Assembly: GCA_016490735.1 (NCBI GenBank) | Contig: JAEMWC010000628.1 | Span: 1 to 64,000, forward strand | Reading direction: 5' to 3' | Source: Pachyseris speciosa | Lineage: Eukaryota > Cnidaria > Anthozoa > Scleractinia > Pachyseridae | Length of the DNA stretch: 64,000 nt | Shown here: positions 20,170 to 29,897 of the stretch, in pieces | Numbering within the stretch: the first letter of the stretch is position 1 | Layout of the letters: each line of letters starts with the position of its first letter | Program-made: the position numbers and the translations under genes | The notes under the pieces: model-generated | Seen by the model: only the letters and a program-made list of their open reading frames with translations | The model's database searches: none | Told to the model about the DNA's origin: nothing

Positions 20170-20327
20170 GTAATAAAGTGGTAATTGAATTTCGTGTCAT
20201 GCAATTTTGGTCTGAAATCATACTTGTCATTTCAAATCGAACTCGCGCTGCGGCTTGTTCGATTTTGAATCACGCGTATGATTTCAGACCCAATTGCACT
20301 CCACTCAATTCAATTACCATTATTTAT
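20170..20327. repeat. MITE-like hairpin 2
   Basis: GTAATTGAAT...GGTCTGAAATCATA pairs with TATGATTTCAGACC...ATTCAATTAC. The loop region includes AATCGAACTCGCGCTGCGGC. Confidence 0.85.
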
Positions 20328-21719
20328 CATTTCCCGTTCTGGGTTGGGTAGCTCTTTAATTTTTACTACGATGTCGTCAAAACACGAATAATCACCATCC
20401 TTCAGAAGCATTTGTAAAATTTCCATCTGGGCAGTTAACATTGAAATATTAACATCATCGTTATACAGTTTTTCCATAAACTTTAGCTCTTCGGATTCGT
20501 CCTTATCAATTGAGGGTCTTAATTAAGAGAGACTCAATATTCGCAAACGTATCAAAACTTGTCTGGTCAAAACGCTGGTCAATAGCGTTCATCATAAAGT
20601 CAAAAGCTTCAAACTATATTCGCCTGTAATAGTCTTGCGCGGTTACAGGATATGTTGGCTCTCCAGTGCCAATTTCAGCCTTCTCGGCGCGCGAGTTCTC
20701 CTTGGTAACATTGGTCCTGTCATGGAGGGATAGCTTTTACTTTTCAGTAAAACAACATCATAAAATGATCTGAAGCTCGTATTTCATAATTGTAACGACT
20801 AATACTTTTTTCTGTCTATTTATCTGCGTGTTTGACTTTGCCATTTTTTGACTTTGCCGTGTTTGATTTTTTGCTATTTTTGGCTCCGTTATTTTTGTTA
20901 AAAAAATTTTTGTTTCATGTATTTTTATTTTGCAAAAAAAAGTGGGGGAGGGGGGGGGGGGGGAGTAAAGCTCCTCCAGCCCCTTCCTCTGTGCGGTCCC
21001 TGATTTAGCGTCCTCTCTTTACGCGCGCCAAATGCGCGGCTTAAAACAATGCAAAGCCAACAATGTTTTAAAAACTCTCTTTAACAAGAGTTTGATTTGA
21101 ATTCGTTTCGGTAGTTCCGTTGGTTCCGTTCGTTCTTTTCCGACAGTTTTGGTTGTTTCGGTTGTTTCGCAGGTTTCGGTGGTTTCGTTCCGGTGGTTCC
21201 GGTTGTTTCCGTGGTTCCGTTCCGGTGGTTTTGTTCCGGTGTTCCTGGTTTTAGCACATGCCAATTTTTAGAGCTAAATCCAAACAGCTGCCACTCGATT
21301 GCACCTGAGGGACTGTTTCTCGACCAGGACTAACTAAATAATTCGTTTAACCTACCGAAAAATAAAGAAACGAATAGTTATATTAATGTGTTTTCTTTGA
21401 GGAATTTTGCGGACGAAACACCATGATGGAGATGCTGGCACACGTTTTGTTCAGATATGCAACCGAGACGCTTCACGGCTATTGTTACGTGAATATACCC
21501 TTTGATTATTATTTTTTGGATATTTTATCTTTAAAGATGGACCATTAGAAAAGTGATTTGGGGGTGGCGGGATTTTCGGAGACTAGATTTATCCCGTAGG
21601 GTGTTTCCAAATCTGTCACGCAATCGACAATAACGCCCTGCATCAGTCGGGTCTTACCAGCTCTAGAGTGAGCTCTTATCAGCTCCAGTTCCAACACTCC
21701 AACACTAAAACAGATCTAA

Positions 21720-21917
21720 GTGTGTCACAGATGTCTCAACAACTTACCCAGGCATTTGGTTGATGAGCTGCAGCGTTTCTTACATTCACATATAATTATA
21801 GGCAAATTTGACAAAGGAATTTCTGAAACTTTTACATCAGATCTAGTTTGGACAACAACTCGGCTTCATTCTGCCGCTTCAAGACAATCCTTGCACCTAT
21901 TCGACTCCATTATATAG
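21720..21917 (+). other. Exon-like ORF in right arm followed by GTAAGT
   Basis: Inverted relative of 17,357-17,632, starting MCHRCLNNLPRHLVDELQRF. It carries a deletion after SDL that changes frame. GGTAAGT follows at 21,919-21,925. Confidence 0.3.
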
Positions 21918-22344
21918 TGGTAAGTCAAATTCATTATCAAATGAAATATGGAATGAGAATATTAGTTAATATGGAGCGCTCATTTCAATGTAACCGATGC
22001 GAATAGTTAATCAAACAAACACTCTGAGGTCAATTTGAGGTCACTTAGCGCAAAATTTCTTCAAATCGGTCGACTTATTCTGAAGCGCTCGCTAAAAAAC
22101 CCAACCAAAATTTAATGTACGTTAAAACACTATATCTCGAGACTTCAAAACTAAAATTTGGGGCAATTCGGAGAATTCCCATAACCAGGAGCTCGATTTC
22201 AGTTTTGCCTATAAACTTTTGCATTCGTAAGCTCTTGTCAACTGGCCATTTAGAAAGCGGTTAACAAGCGTTGATTTTACACTTCAGAATCGGAAATCTG
22301 TCGTAAATAGGATGCTAGATGTCCATTTTATAGAAATTAAGTGT

Positions 22345-22614
22345 TAGATTGCCGATAGGTTGACATTTTTGGTTACGCGAAGCAGCTATTTCGGCCGGTC
22401 TATCTTCCCTTGTGAGGCGGCTAATTTCAGGCGTCAGACGGGCGAAATAAAAAATCTCAAATAATTCCAAAAATCGACCGTATTTCGGAAAATAAACCCC
22501 AGGAGGTTTGTAAACTCGCCAGTACCTCTCTAGAGACTTAAAATGAGGGTAGGTTAGGTTTTCGTCTGTGGCCACGAATTTTCCGTTTTGCTCGATTTTC
22601 CTGTGCATTCTCTC
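22345..22614 (-). repeat. Outer right inverted arm
   Basis: Reverse complement of 15,189-15,460 with scattered differences and a short extra stretch near 22,575. Confidence 0.8.
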
Positions 22615-22618
22615 TTAA

Positions 22619-23787
22619 ATAGTGATGTTGGTAATAATGTTAGACAGACAAAAGGTAATTATCTTTTTGTTGTCGATAAGTTTTCAGAAGCAAATCCGAT
22701 CCATTGGTATAACGCTTACTTCAAAGTTGATTTCAAACTTGTTAAAACTGCTGTTGGTGCCGGCATTACAGCCGGTGCAAATGCTGGAGATCGAGACGGT
22801 ACAGCAACAAACGGGAATACATTTATTAAAGAGATACAGGTTGAATGTAACGGTGTAACTGTTTACAACAATTCAAGAGCAAATGAGACATCGAACGTAT
22901 TACAGCTTCTCAATTATTCAAAGAAGTTATGCAGAATCGGTGGGGCAGGACCAATTTTTCTATCTTGACACATCTACCGGATTAACCGAAGCAAGACTAG
23001 CACAGCCGCTATATAATGAAGGTTTTGCTAAACGAAAAATTCTTACAGATGCTGCAAATGTCAATAAGATCTCCATCCCTTTGAACATGTATAGCTGTTT
23101 CGCCGCATTCAAAAATAACATTCACCCAAACATTAAGATGAATATTCTGTTAAAGCTTGAAGATGACAACAACATTACCTTTAAAAACGCGGCAGTAGCG
23201 GAATGTATAGTTGTGTTCAGATTGTGGTGCCCGAAAATAATTTTCAATGAGGCTGGAATGAGACTTTATGCAGAAAATTATCTGAAACCGAAGAAGTGGA
23301 CCTATCTTAGGAAATTTCAAGAAAAAATTCAGACGACGTCATCGAATAACTTCTTTAGAATAACAACAGGAATACGAAGGCCCAGGCATGTTTTCATTTG
23401 GGTTGTTCGAACAGCTCATTATGGAGACCAAGAACATAACCCATTCATCTTTGAGACTTTCAACATTGGTACGGGTGGAGGAAAATTCACAAAAGCGCAA
23501 CTGGATATAAATGGCAGCATGTACTACCCACAATTGGAAATGAAGACGGATTACGGCTTACGGTGATGTGTTATCAGGGCCATGCATCAATAGAGTAAAT
23601 TTCAGTAAACTTGTACTTGGATCTTAGAAATCAAGAAGGGGATGTTAAAAATAGTGTTGTGACGCTTACTTTCAGATATGAAATAAATCCTGCGCCAACA
23701 TCGAATTATACTATGAATGCTTTAGTCCTCCATGAAAAAGAGATATCGTTATACACGGAATCAAATAAACTATTGATCAAAGCATAA
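22619..23787 (+). pseudogene. MCP of Polinton 2, main part
   Basis: Continues the capsid gene after the insertion. NYLFVVDKFSEANPIHWYNA matches the RFVVDNSGETTPFDWYNA segment of element 1. A frame change near 22,925 leads into a 200-codon open segment with QFFYLDTSTGLTEARLAQPL and KKWTYLRKF. A second break near 23,560 precedes YLDLRNQEGDVKNSVVTLTF and the end KLLIKA at 23787. Without the insertion the gene has about 413 codons, normal for a Polinton MCP, and fewer breaks than the element 1 copy. Confidence 0.8.
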
Positions 23788-23856
23788 AATTTCACCTCAC
23801 CAAAAAATCAAATTCAGAAATATTATCTGAGATAATATTAAAATACACCTCTCAAA

Positions 23857-24654
23857 ATGTATCATCCTTATGGAGTAACACCTTTCACCTCTCAATTAGA
23901 TGAACTTTCCAAAGCTTTTAACGACAGTTCCGCGATAACGATCAGATTGAATAAAGATCAACTAACCGGTTCTCATGAACTAATGTTGACAAAAACACAG
24001 ATGAACAGAATAAATAAAGCGAAAGCGAGGCGGACAGGCGTCGATATCAACATTTCGAAAACACAGATTAGAAAAGTCGGCGCTAAAGGTGGGTCGCTAT
24101 TCTCTTCGATGCTTAGTCTCGAAACAAAGCCGTTACCATTTGTAGGAAAAGCTGCAGCAAACGTCACACCTGCTTTAGCGACAGGAGCAGCAACAGCTCT
24201 TGGTAGTTTAGGAATAGAAAAAATCTTTGGAAAAGGCATCGGTATACCACCGAAATTTCTACCTATGTTAGCGCAACTGGATAAAGAGCTAACTAAAAAA
24301 CAAAAAGAATCAATAAGATCTGCTTATAAATCAGAAAGAGGATTGAGCTTCAAACCCACACAAAGACAAATACGCGGTGGATTACTAGGGACTCTCGCTG
24401 CAATAGGAATACCTATAGCTTTTCACTTTTCAGTTGGAAAAGGATTGAGCATACCACCCTGGTCAGCAAGGGGAAGAGGACTGATGGTCAGTCCAAAACC
24501 TTATTCAATACCCTTTCGACCTCCACCATATTATGGAACGTGGGAAAATCCCGTTAGAGCGGGGGTGGGAAAAAATTCAAAAAAGGGGAAGGGATTGATA
24601 TTAGGAGAAAACAGCCCGTTCAAGGACATACCGCTGCTAGGCGCAATTTTATAA
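23857..24654 (+). CDS. pX/pVI-like minor virion protein, intact, 265 aa
   Basis: This open frame is the intact homologue of 4080-4928. Residues 25-60 contain SSAITIRLNKDQLTGSHELM and LTKTQMNRINKAKARR. The middle is Ala/Gly-rich (AAANVTPALATGAATALGSL). A hydrophobic stretch GGLLGTLAAIGIPIAFHF lies near 171-188 and could insert in membranes. RPPPYYGTWENPVRAG and the terminal NSPFKDIPLLGAIL match element 1. The gene end overlaps the upstream part of the protease frame. The pVI-like label is positional inference. Confidence 0.65.
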   Translation: MYHPYGVTPFTSQLDELSKAFNDSSAITIRLNKDQLTGSHELMLTKTQMNRINKAKARRTGVDINISKTQIRKVGAKGGSLFSSMLSLETKPLPFVGKAAANVTPALATGAATALGSLGIEKIFGKGIGIPPKFLPMLAQLDKELTKKQKESIRSAYKSERGLSFKPTQRQIRGGLLGTLAAIGIPIAFHFSVGKGLSIPPWSARGRGLMVSPKPYSIPFRPPPYYGTWENPVRAGVGKNSKKGKGLILGENSPFKDIPLLGAIL

Positions 24655-25146
24655 AACCTGTGTTTAAAGATATACCGCTAAGCAATTTTGATCTTCTTCG
24701 GTGGGTAGATTATCTCAGGGTACCGAATTTGAAAGGTATTCTCTCAAGAGACTCTGAAGATTTCAGATCTTTAGCCAGTAATGGTGGATCTTTTATAATA
24801 AATCTTGACGATCAGATAGGACCGGGTACCCATTGGGTTGGGGTTTACGTGAAAAAACAGGCGAGGTAAATCACCTGTAATATATTACTTTGATAGCTTC
24901 TCTTTGCCTCCTGCGCAAGAGCTTGTTGATTATGGAGATCGATTAGGAGTGCGCTACCTATACAATAGCGGCAGCCCCTTACAAAAACTAGACTCGGTAA
25001 GATGCGCTTATTATTGCTTATACTTTTTGAATGAAGCTGTTATCAATCAAAAAAGTTTTTATAATGTACTGAAAGTATTTTCTCTTAAAGTTCAAGATTA
25101 CAATGAAGGTTTCATAAAGAAATATTTCACTAGCGATAACTTGTGA
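24590..25146 (+). pseudogene. Adenovirus-type cysteine protease of Polinton 2, one frameshift
   Basis: KDIPLSNFDLLRWVDYLRVP leads to GPGTHWVGVYV (catalytic His). A frame change near 24,865 is followed by YFDSFSLPPAQELVD (acidic residue) and LQKLDSVRCAYYCLYFL (Gln and Cys), ending at 25146. The protease frame is open upstream into the last codons of the pX-like gene, as in element 1. No ATG was found for the start, so the start is approximate. Confidence 0.75.
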
Positions 25147-25216
25147 AGCGGTGTATATCTTAATTTTATAACAATCTGTTATAAAAATATTTTATGGTGT
25201 AATAGTAAATACTGAG

Positions 25217-25376
25217 ATCAAGTTATCTTATTGCGTGGAACAACGCCGGCAGACAGAATGTGTTCCTGGAAGTGAAACTTTCGTTAAAATAAAAAACGGT
25301 CGTACACTATTAAAATGTAGATGCGCTGAATGCGGTAAACTAAAACAAAATTTGTCAAGAATCAGGGAAACTAATT
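25217..25376 (+). pseudogene. Zinc-ribbon-like small protein, broken copy
   Basis: YCVEQRRQTECVPGSETFVK, NGRTLLKCRCAECGKLK match the 5539-5697 protein closely, including CRCAECG and the Gln after YCVE. A one-base change after KLKQ alters the end. The start codon is lost or not recognisable. Conservation in two diverged elements shows that the element 1 ORF is a real gene. Confidence 0.55.
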
Positions 25377-25394
25377 ATAATGGATATATGGCAT

Positions 25395-25562
25395 AATGGA
25401 TACTTTAGCTGAAACAGCTTTAGATTTAACTTTACACCACGGCATTCCTTACTTAGCTAAAAAAGGTGTGGAGATGGGTCGATATTATGCTAGTGAATCG
25501 ATGAGAGACCCGAATATACAAAAGAAAGCTATTAATTATGCAATGCCAAAAGCTACTCCTTT
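25395..25562 (+). pseudogene. PLA2 protein of Polinton 2, N-terminal part before LINE insertion
   Basis: Starts MDTLAETALDLTLHHGIPYL, matching GVPYLAKKGVEMGRYYASEA of element 1. Interrupted after about 56 codons by the LINE. Confidence 0.7.
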
Positions 25563-27830
25563 GTAGAGGATTAGACAACCACACTCTCTCAAGTTCTTGA
25601 CCGTCATGCACCTTTAAAAACCAAAACAGTGCGGGCTAGGCCCAAGGTACCCTGGTATACCAGTGAGATAGCTGAGGCAAAAAGAGGACGCCGGAAAGCA
25701 GAACGGAGATGGAGAAGAACACGATCACAGGAAGATTTGTTGGCATTCAAGAAACTCAAGAACCATGTTACTTACATAAGTACAGGGGCTAAGCGCGCTT
25801 TCTACTCAGACTTTGTGAAAGACAATAGTGAAGACCAAGGAAAGTTATTTAGGGCCACTCGATCACTGTTACTTCCGAGGAATGAGTTGTGTTTTCCAGA
25901 ATACACGGACAACTCAATCTTAGCCAACGATATCGGGCGGTTTTTGACCGTAAGATTGCAAAGATTCGGGCAGAGCTTGATGCGTGCACTCTTCACCCTG
26001 GGGCGGTGGCTGAGGATAAAGTATTTACAGGCGATAGGAAACTTGATCATTTCAATACGTACTCTGTGGAAGATATGAGGAAGCTGGTCAGTAGATCATC
26101 GAAGAAAAGCTGTCAACTCGATCCTATGCCGACCAATTTAGTAGTCGGCATGTCCGATACGCTTCTCCCTATCATCACTAATGTCGTGAATTCCTCACTC
26201 TCCTTGGGACATTTTCCATCTGATTGGAAAACGGCCCTCGTGGATTCAAGACTGAAGAAGACCAAGCAAGGGACTTCCTTATCCAATTTAAGACCTGTGA
26301 GTAATCTGCAATACCTCTCTAAATTGGTTGAAAGGGCAGTTTATGATCAGACAACTGATCACGTTACTCAGTCAGGCTTGTATCCCATCCTCCAGTCAGC
26401 CTATCGACTGGGTCACAGCACAGAGACTGCCCTACTGAAGATACAGAACGACATACTAGCTGCAATGGACAATCAACGAGTTACTCTCTTGGTATTGTTA
26501 GACCTGAGTGCAGCATTCGACACGATTGACCACCAAGTGTTGCTGAATCGCCTGTACGTGACGTATGGAATTACAGGTACCGCTCTTAAATGGTTTCACT
26601 CGTATTTATTAAACAGGAAACAGCGAATCGTGATTAACGGGAGCTATTCGAGTGACTTTGATCTCCCCAAGGGGTACCTCAAGGATCATGTCTAGGTCCC
26701 TTGCTTTTCACGTTGTACGCAAGTAAGCTCTTCGATGTTGTTGAATCCCATCTCCCTAACGTTCATGCATACGCTGATGATACGCAGCTCTACATCTCAT
26801 TTAAGCCAGATGGTTCTGCTACTGAGACGGATGCTGTTGACGCTTTACAAGCCTACATCAGGGACATAAGAACCTGGATGGTCCAAGACAAACTTCAGCT
26901 GAATGATGCTAAGACTGAGTTTCTTATTATAGGTACACGCGCACAGTTAAATAAGGTTATGATAAATGACTTGCAAGTAGGTGAGGTAATGGTTTCTGCT
27001 GTCTACTCGGTTAGAAATCTTGGTGTTTGGTTTGATGCAAACATGAATATGATCACACATATTAACAGCATATGTCAGGCTATTTATTACCATCTAAACA
27101 ACATCCGGCGTATCAGAAAGTATTTATCATATGACAATAGGAAGACCATTGTATAGGCTATTATAATGTCACGATTAGACTACTGCAACGGTTTATTGTA
27201 CGGTACGCCCGCTGTTCATCTTGGTAAGCTGAAAAGCCTGCAGAACGCGGCAGCTCGGCTGGTATGTACTGTATCCAGGTATGATAATATAACACCATCC
27301 CTGATCAACCTGCACTGGCTTCCGGTTACCCATAGAATAGAATTCAAGATAGCAATGCTAGTTCACAAATGTATTTACGGTGTCGCACCACAATATCTTT
27401 TAGACTTGATAAAAATCAAAGGGAGCTCGCGGTATCAGTTGAGATCACACCAGGGCATACTTCTAAAGGACAATACACTAGGTGATAGGGCGTTTGAAAA
27501 TGCCGCGCCCAAAGTATGGAATCGACTCCCTTTAGAAATTAGACAATGTCAATCATTGAACACTTTTAAAGTTTTACTAAAGACACATCTTTTTAAATTA
27601 GCTTTTATTAGCTCTCTTATCAACTCATATTTTAATTTTTTTATTTTTATTGCTTTCCGAAAATTGTAAATTATTATTATTATTATTATTATTATTATCA
27701 TTAATTGGATTAGCCATTTATTATTTTAAGATTTCAATGTTGTAATGCGCATTCGATCATATATTTATTGCATGTTAGACTGCGCAATATAAGAAATAAA
27801 CATTATTATTATTATTATTATTATTATTGT
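25563..27830 (+). mobile_element. 5'-truncated CR1/L2-like LINE inserted in the PLA2 gene
   Basis: Three consecutive frames cover the reverse transcriptase: PWYTSEIAEAKRGRRKAERR upstream, LVLLDLSAAFDTIDHQVLLN and an altered version of the usual GVPQG block near 26,680, then HAYADDTQLYISF (the YADD active site) and MSRLDYCNGLLYG with a typical C-terminal WNRLPLEIRQC. Stops or frame changes occur near 25,900, 26,695 and 27,155. The 3' end has (ATT)n at 27,670-27,700 and again at 27,803-27,832. The endonuclease is missing. Insertion removed or split codons of the PLA2 gene without a clear long target duplication. Confidence 0.85.
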
Positions 27831-28293
27831 TATTCAAAAGACAGGTAAGGATGTGTTAGATCAGCTATCAACAAAAGTAAGACCGAATATCAAGTATAAA
27901 ACTGACAGAAAAGACCTTGATGGAGGAGCTCTCGATATTCATAAAGCTATTGGTAGGTTACCAAAACCGAAAGGAGGATGGACCCCTAGCGATTACAAAT
28001 ACATGGGCCCGTATAATCCGTTGGACAAACAATTGAGATACGATCCTGAAACGGGGCGCGTATAAGAGTGGTACGTTCAACCAAAACATAAGGTTGATGA
28101 GATAGCTGCTCATTATGATATCTGTTACGACATGGGTAAAAACAAAGGCGAATGTGATAAAGCGATGGTCAAATCGTTGGATTCCATTCCTTATGGTGAA
28201 ATGCCAAAATGGGGGCAGACAGGAAGATTTTAAATCAACACAAAACAAAAACTTGGAATAGAAATCCAAAAAACGTATAGGGCCGTCGGGTAA
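27831..28293 (+). pseudogene. PLA2 protein of Polinton 2, catalytic part, with stops and altered HD motif
   Basis: Contains KYMGPYNPLDKQLRYDPETG, a TAA near 28,063, then VDEIAAHYDICYDMGKN. Compared with element 1 (AAYHDICYD) the His and Tyr are swapped, so the HDxxY catalytic dyad is lost. A second stop lies near 28,232. The frame ends at 28,293 inside the integrase frame. The AAAAAAC run is present at about 28,266-28,274 but one base out of the slippery register. Confidence 0.7.
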
Positions 28294-29245
28294 TCTAACT
28301 ACCAATGAGGAAAGGTGGCAAAAAGATCTAGCTGATGAGCTACACAGCAAAGCTAAACGTAACTTTATTCGACGGCGCGTTATCGGCAATCGTATCGATG
28401 ATGTGTGGGCTGCAGACTCAGTTGATATGCAGCAGTTCAGTTAGTGGAATAAAGGATATCGTTATCTACTGATGGTAATCGATGTTTTTAGTAAATATGG
28501 TTGGATTGTTCCGTTAAAAAATAAACGAGGTAAAGGTGTTGCTGAAGCTTTAGAATGTATCTTCAAAGAGGATAGATTACCGAAGATGTTGTGGACAGAT
28601 AAAGGATCAGAGTTCTATAACGATTACGTAAAAGACTTACTAGGTAAACATAAAATAAAACTTTATTCAACAGAAAATGAAGAAAAATCTTCAGTGGTTG
28701 AGCGTTGGAACCGGACTATGAAAAATAAAATGTGGAAACAGTTTACTACACAAAGTATCTAGATATCCTCCCAAAACTTGTTGAGAAATACAATAATACA
28801 AAACATTCAAGTGTAGGAATGGCTCCCACAGAAGCTTCAAATAAAAAGAACCACGGAACTGTTTGTTTCAATCTATATGGGGATGTGAAACCGTTAGATC
28901 TGAAATATCAGAAGCCAAAATTTAAAGTAGGCGATAAGGTTAGGATATCAAAGTACAAGCTAAAAGTTTTCGATAAAGGTTTTCCACGAATTAGACTGAA
29001 GAGATTTTTACTATCGATAAGATTCAATACACGAATCCGATCACTTATAAACTGAAAGATTTATCTGGTGAGGAGATAACAGGTCTTTTTATGAACAAGA
29101 GCTGTTGAAAGCCAAACAGGAGATATTCAGAATTCAGAAAATCATTCGAAAAGACCCTAAGCGAAGAAAAGTGTCAGTTAAGTGGAGTGGTTACCCTGAA
29201 AAATTCAACTCCCCGGTGGATGTGAAAGATTTAAAACAGCTTTAA
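28270..29245 (+). pseudogene. Integrase with chromodomain of Polinton 2, broken
   Basis: N-terminal ADELHSKAKRNFIRRRV and AADSVDM are followed by an in-frame TAG at 28,442. LWTDKGSEFYNDYVKDLL and YSTENEEKSSVVERWNRTMK supply the second Asp and the Glu. A break near 28,755 and another near 28,980 follow. KPKFKVGDKVRISKYK and a chromodomain-like end (FRIQKIIRKDPKRRK, VKWSGYPEKFNS) close at 29245. As in element 1, the conserved N-terminus has no ATG and overlaps the PLA2 gene. Confidence 0.8.
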
Positions 29246-29280
29246 AAAATATTAAAAATATAAAACATATACAACACAAA

Positions 29281-29778
29281 CATGAATTTAAATTTTTATT
29301 TCAAAGATTTGAGACACATGTTGGAAAATAACCTGAAAAACATACACAGGACAAACAAGCTGAAAGAGCTGGAAGAGTTGGATGAGGTGTTGGGAAAGAA
29401 GTCAAAAAAGTTGAAAGAGTTGAAAGACTTGGAGGGGTAGTTGGGAAACAAGTTAAAAGAGTTTGAAGAGTTTGCAGAGTTGAGAAACAGGTTGGAAGAG
29501 TTGAAGGGGGTGTTGGGAAACAGGCAGAGAGAGTTGAGAGAGTTGAATTGGATGCTGAGAAAGAAGTTGGAAGAGTTGAAAGAGATTGAAGAGTTGAGAA
29601 ACAGGTTGGAAGGGTTGGAGGGGTGTTGAGAAACAGGTTGAAAGAGTTGGAAGAGCTGGATGAGGCGTTGAGAAACAGGCAGAGAGAGTTGAGAGAGTTT
29701 GAAGAGTTGAAAAACAGGTTGGAAGAGTTGGAGGGGGTGTTGAGAAACAGGTTTAAATTGTTGGAGGAGCTGAATTAA
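29281..29778 (+). pseudogene. Repeat-built coiled-coil protein gene unique to Polinton 2
   Basis: Starts MNLNFYFKDLRHMLENNLKN and continues with repeats of the type LRNRLEELEG and LRNRQRELRE, rich in Leu, Glu, Arg and Lys with heptad-like spacing. The DNA is a degenerate minisatellite of about 30-36 bp (GTTGAGAAACAGGTTGGAAG). A stop at 29,437 and a frame change near 29,629 break it. It occupies the place of the Bro-N and zinc-finger genes of element 1. No family is recognised; a structural or oligomerising role is a guess. The long antisense frame is a shadow. Confidence 0.5.
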
Positions 29779-29897
29779 TGAGATCTTAAGCTTTTTCATC
29801 ACGCGAATGTGTAATGAAAAATTGAAAAATGAATTGGATTAAAGAGGTTCAAACCATTTTAAAAATTATCTTGACTATATGTAGATATAGTCAAAAA

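Larger units (their letters stand above)
18990..21290. other. Central part of inverted-arm element, no gene recognised
   Basis: Contains two hairpin elements (listed separately), a poly-G tract at 20,950-20,963 and a GGTTCCGTT-type degenerate minisatellite at 21,105-21,250. The open frames are short and low-complexity. No transposase motif is seen. Confidence 0.5.
15189..22614. mobile_element. 7.4-kb inverted-arm transposable element with TTAA target duplication
   Basis: TTAA flanks both sides (15,185-15,188 and 22,615-22,618). The termini are inverted repeats: GAGCAAGTGCACAGGAAAAT on the left and GAGAGAATGCACAGGAAAAT read inward from the right. Inverted similarity continues far inward: 15,189-15,460 pairs with 22,345-22,614, 17,050-17,760 with about 21,590-22,270, and 18,060-18,400 with 21,290-21,590. 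The left arm carries about 1.55 kb extra (15,480-17,030). TTAA duplication is typical of piggyBac and Kolobok elements. I see no transposase, so it is probably non-autonomous. The ends do not look like the usual piggyBac CCC termini. Confidence 0.8.

Noticed and set aside
21019..21264. Thr/Glu/Asn-rich ORF
   Set aside because: It is produced by a degenerate GGTTCCGTT-type minisatellite.
29296..29802. 168-codon minus-strand frame rich in Ser, Asn, Leu and Phe
   Set aside because: It is the antisense shadow of the coiled-coil minisatellite, whose plus strand has the heptad pattern, position and orientation of a Polinton gene.
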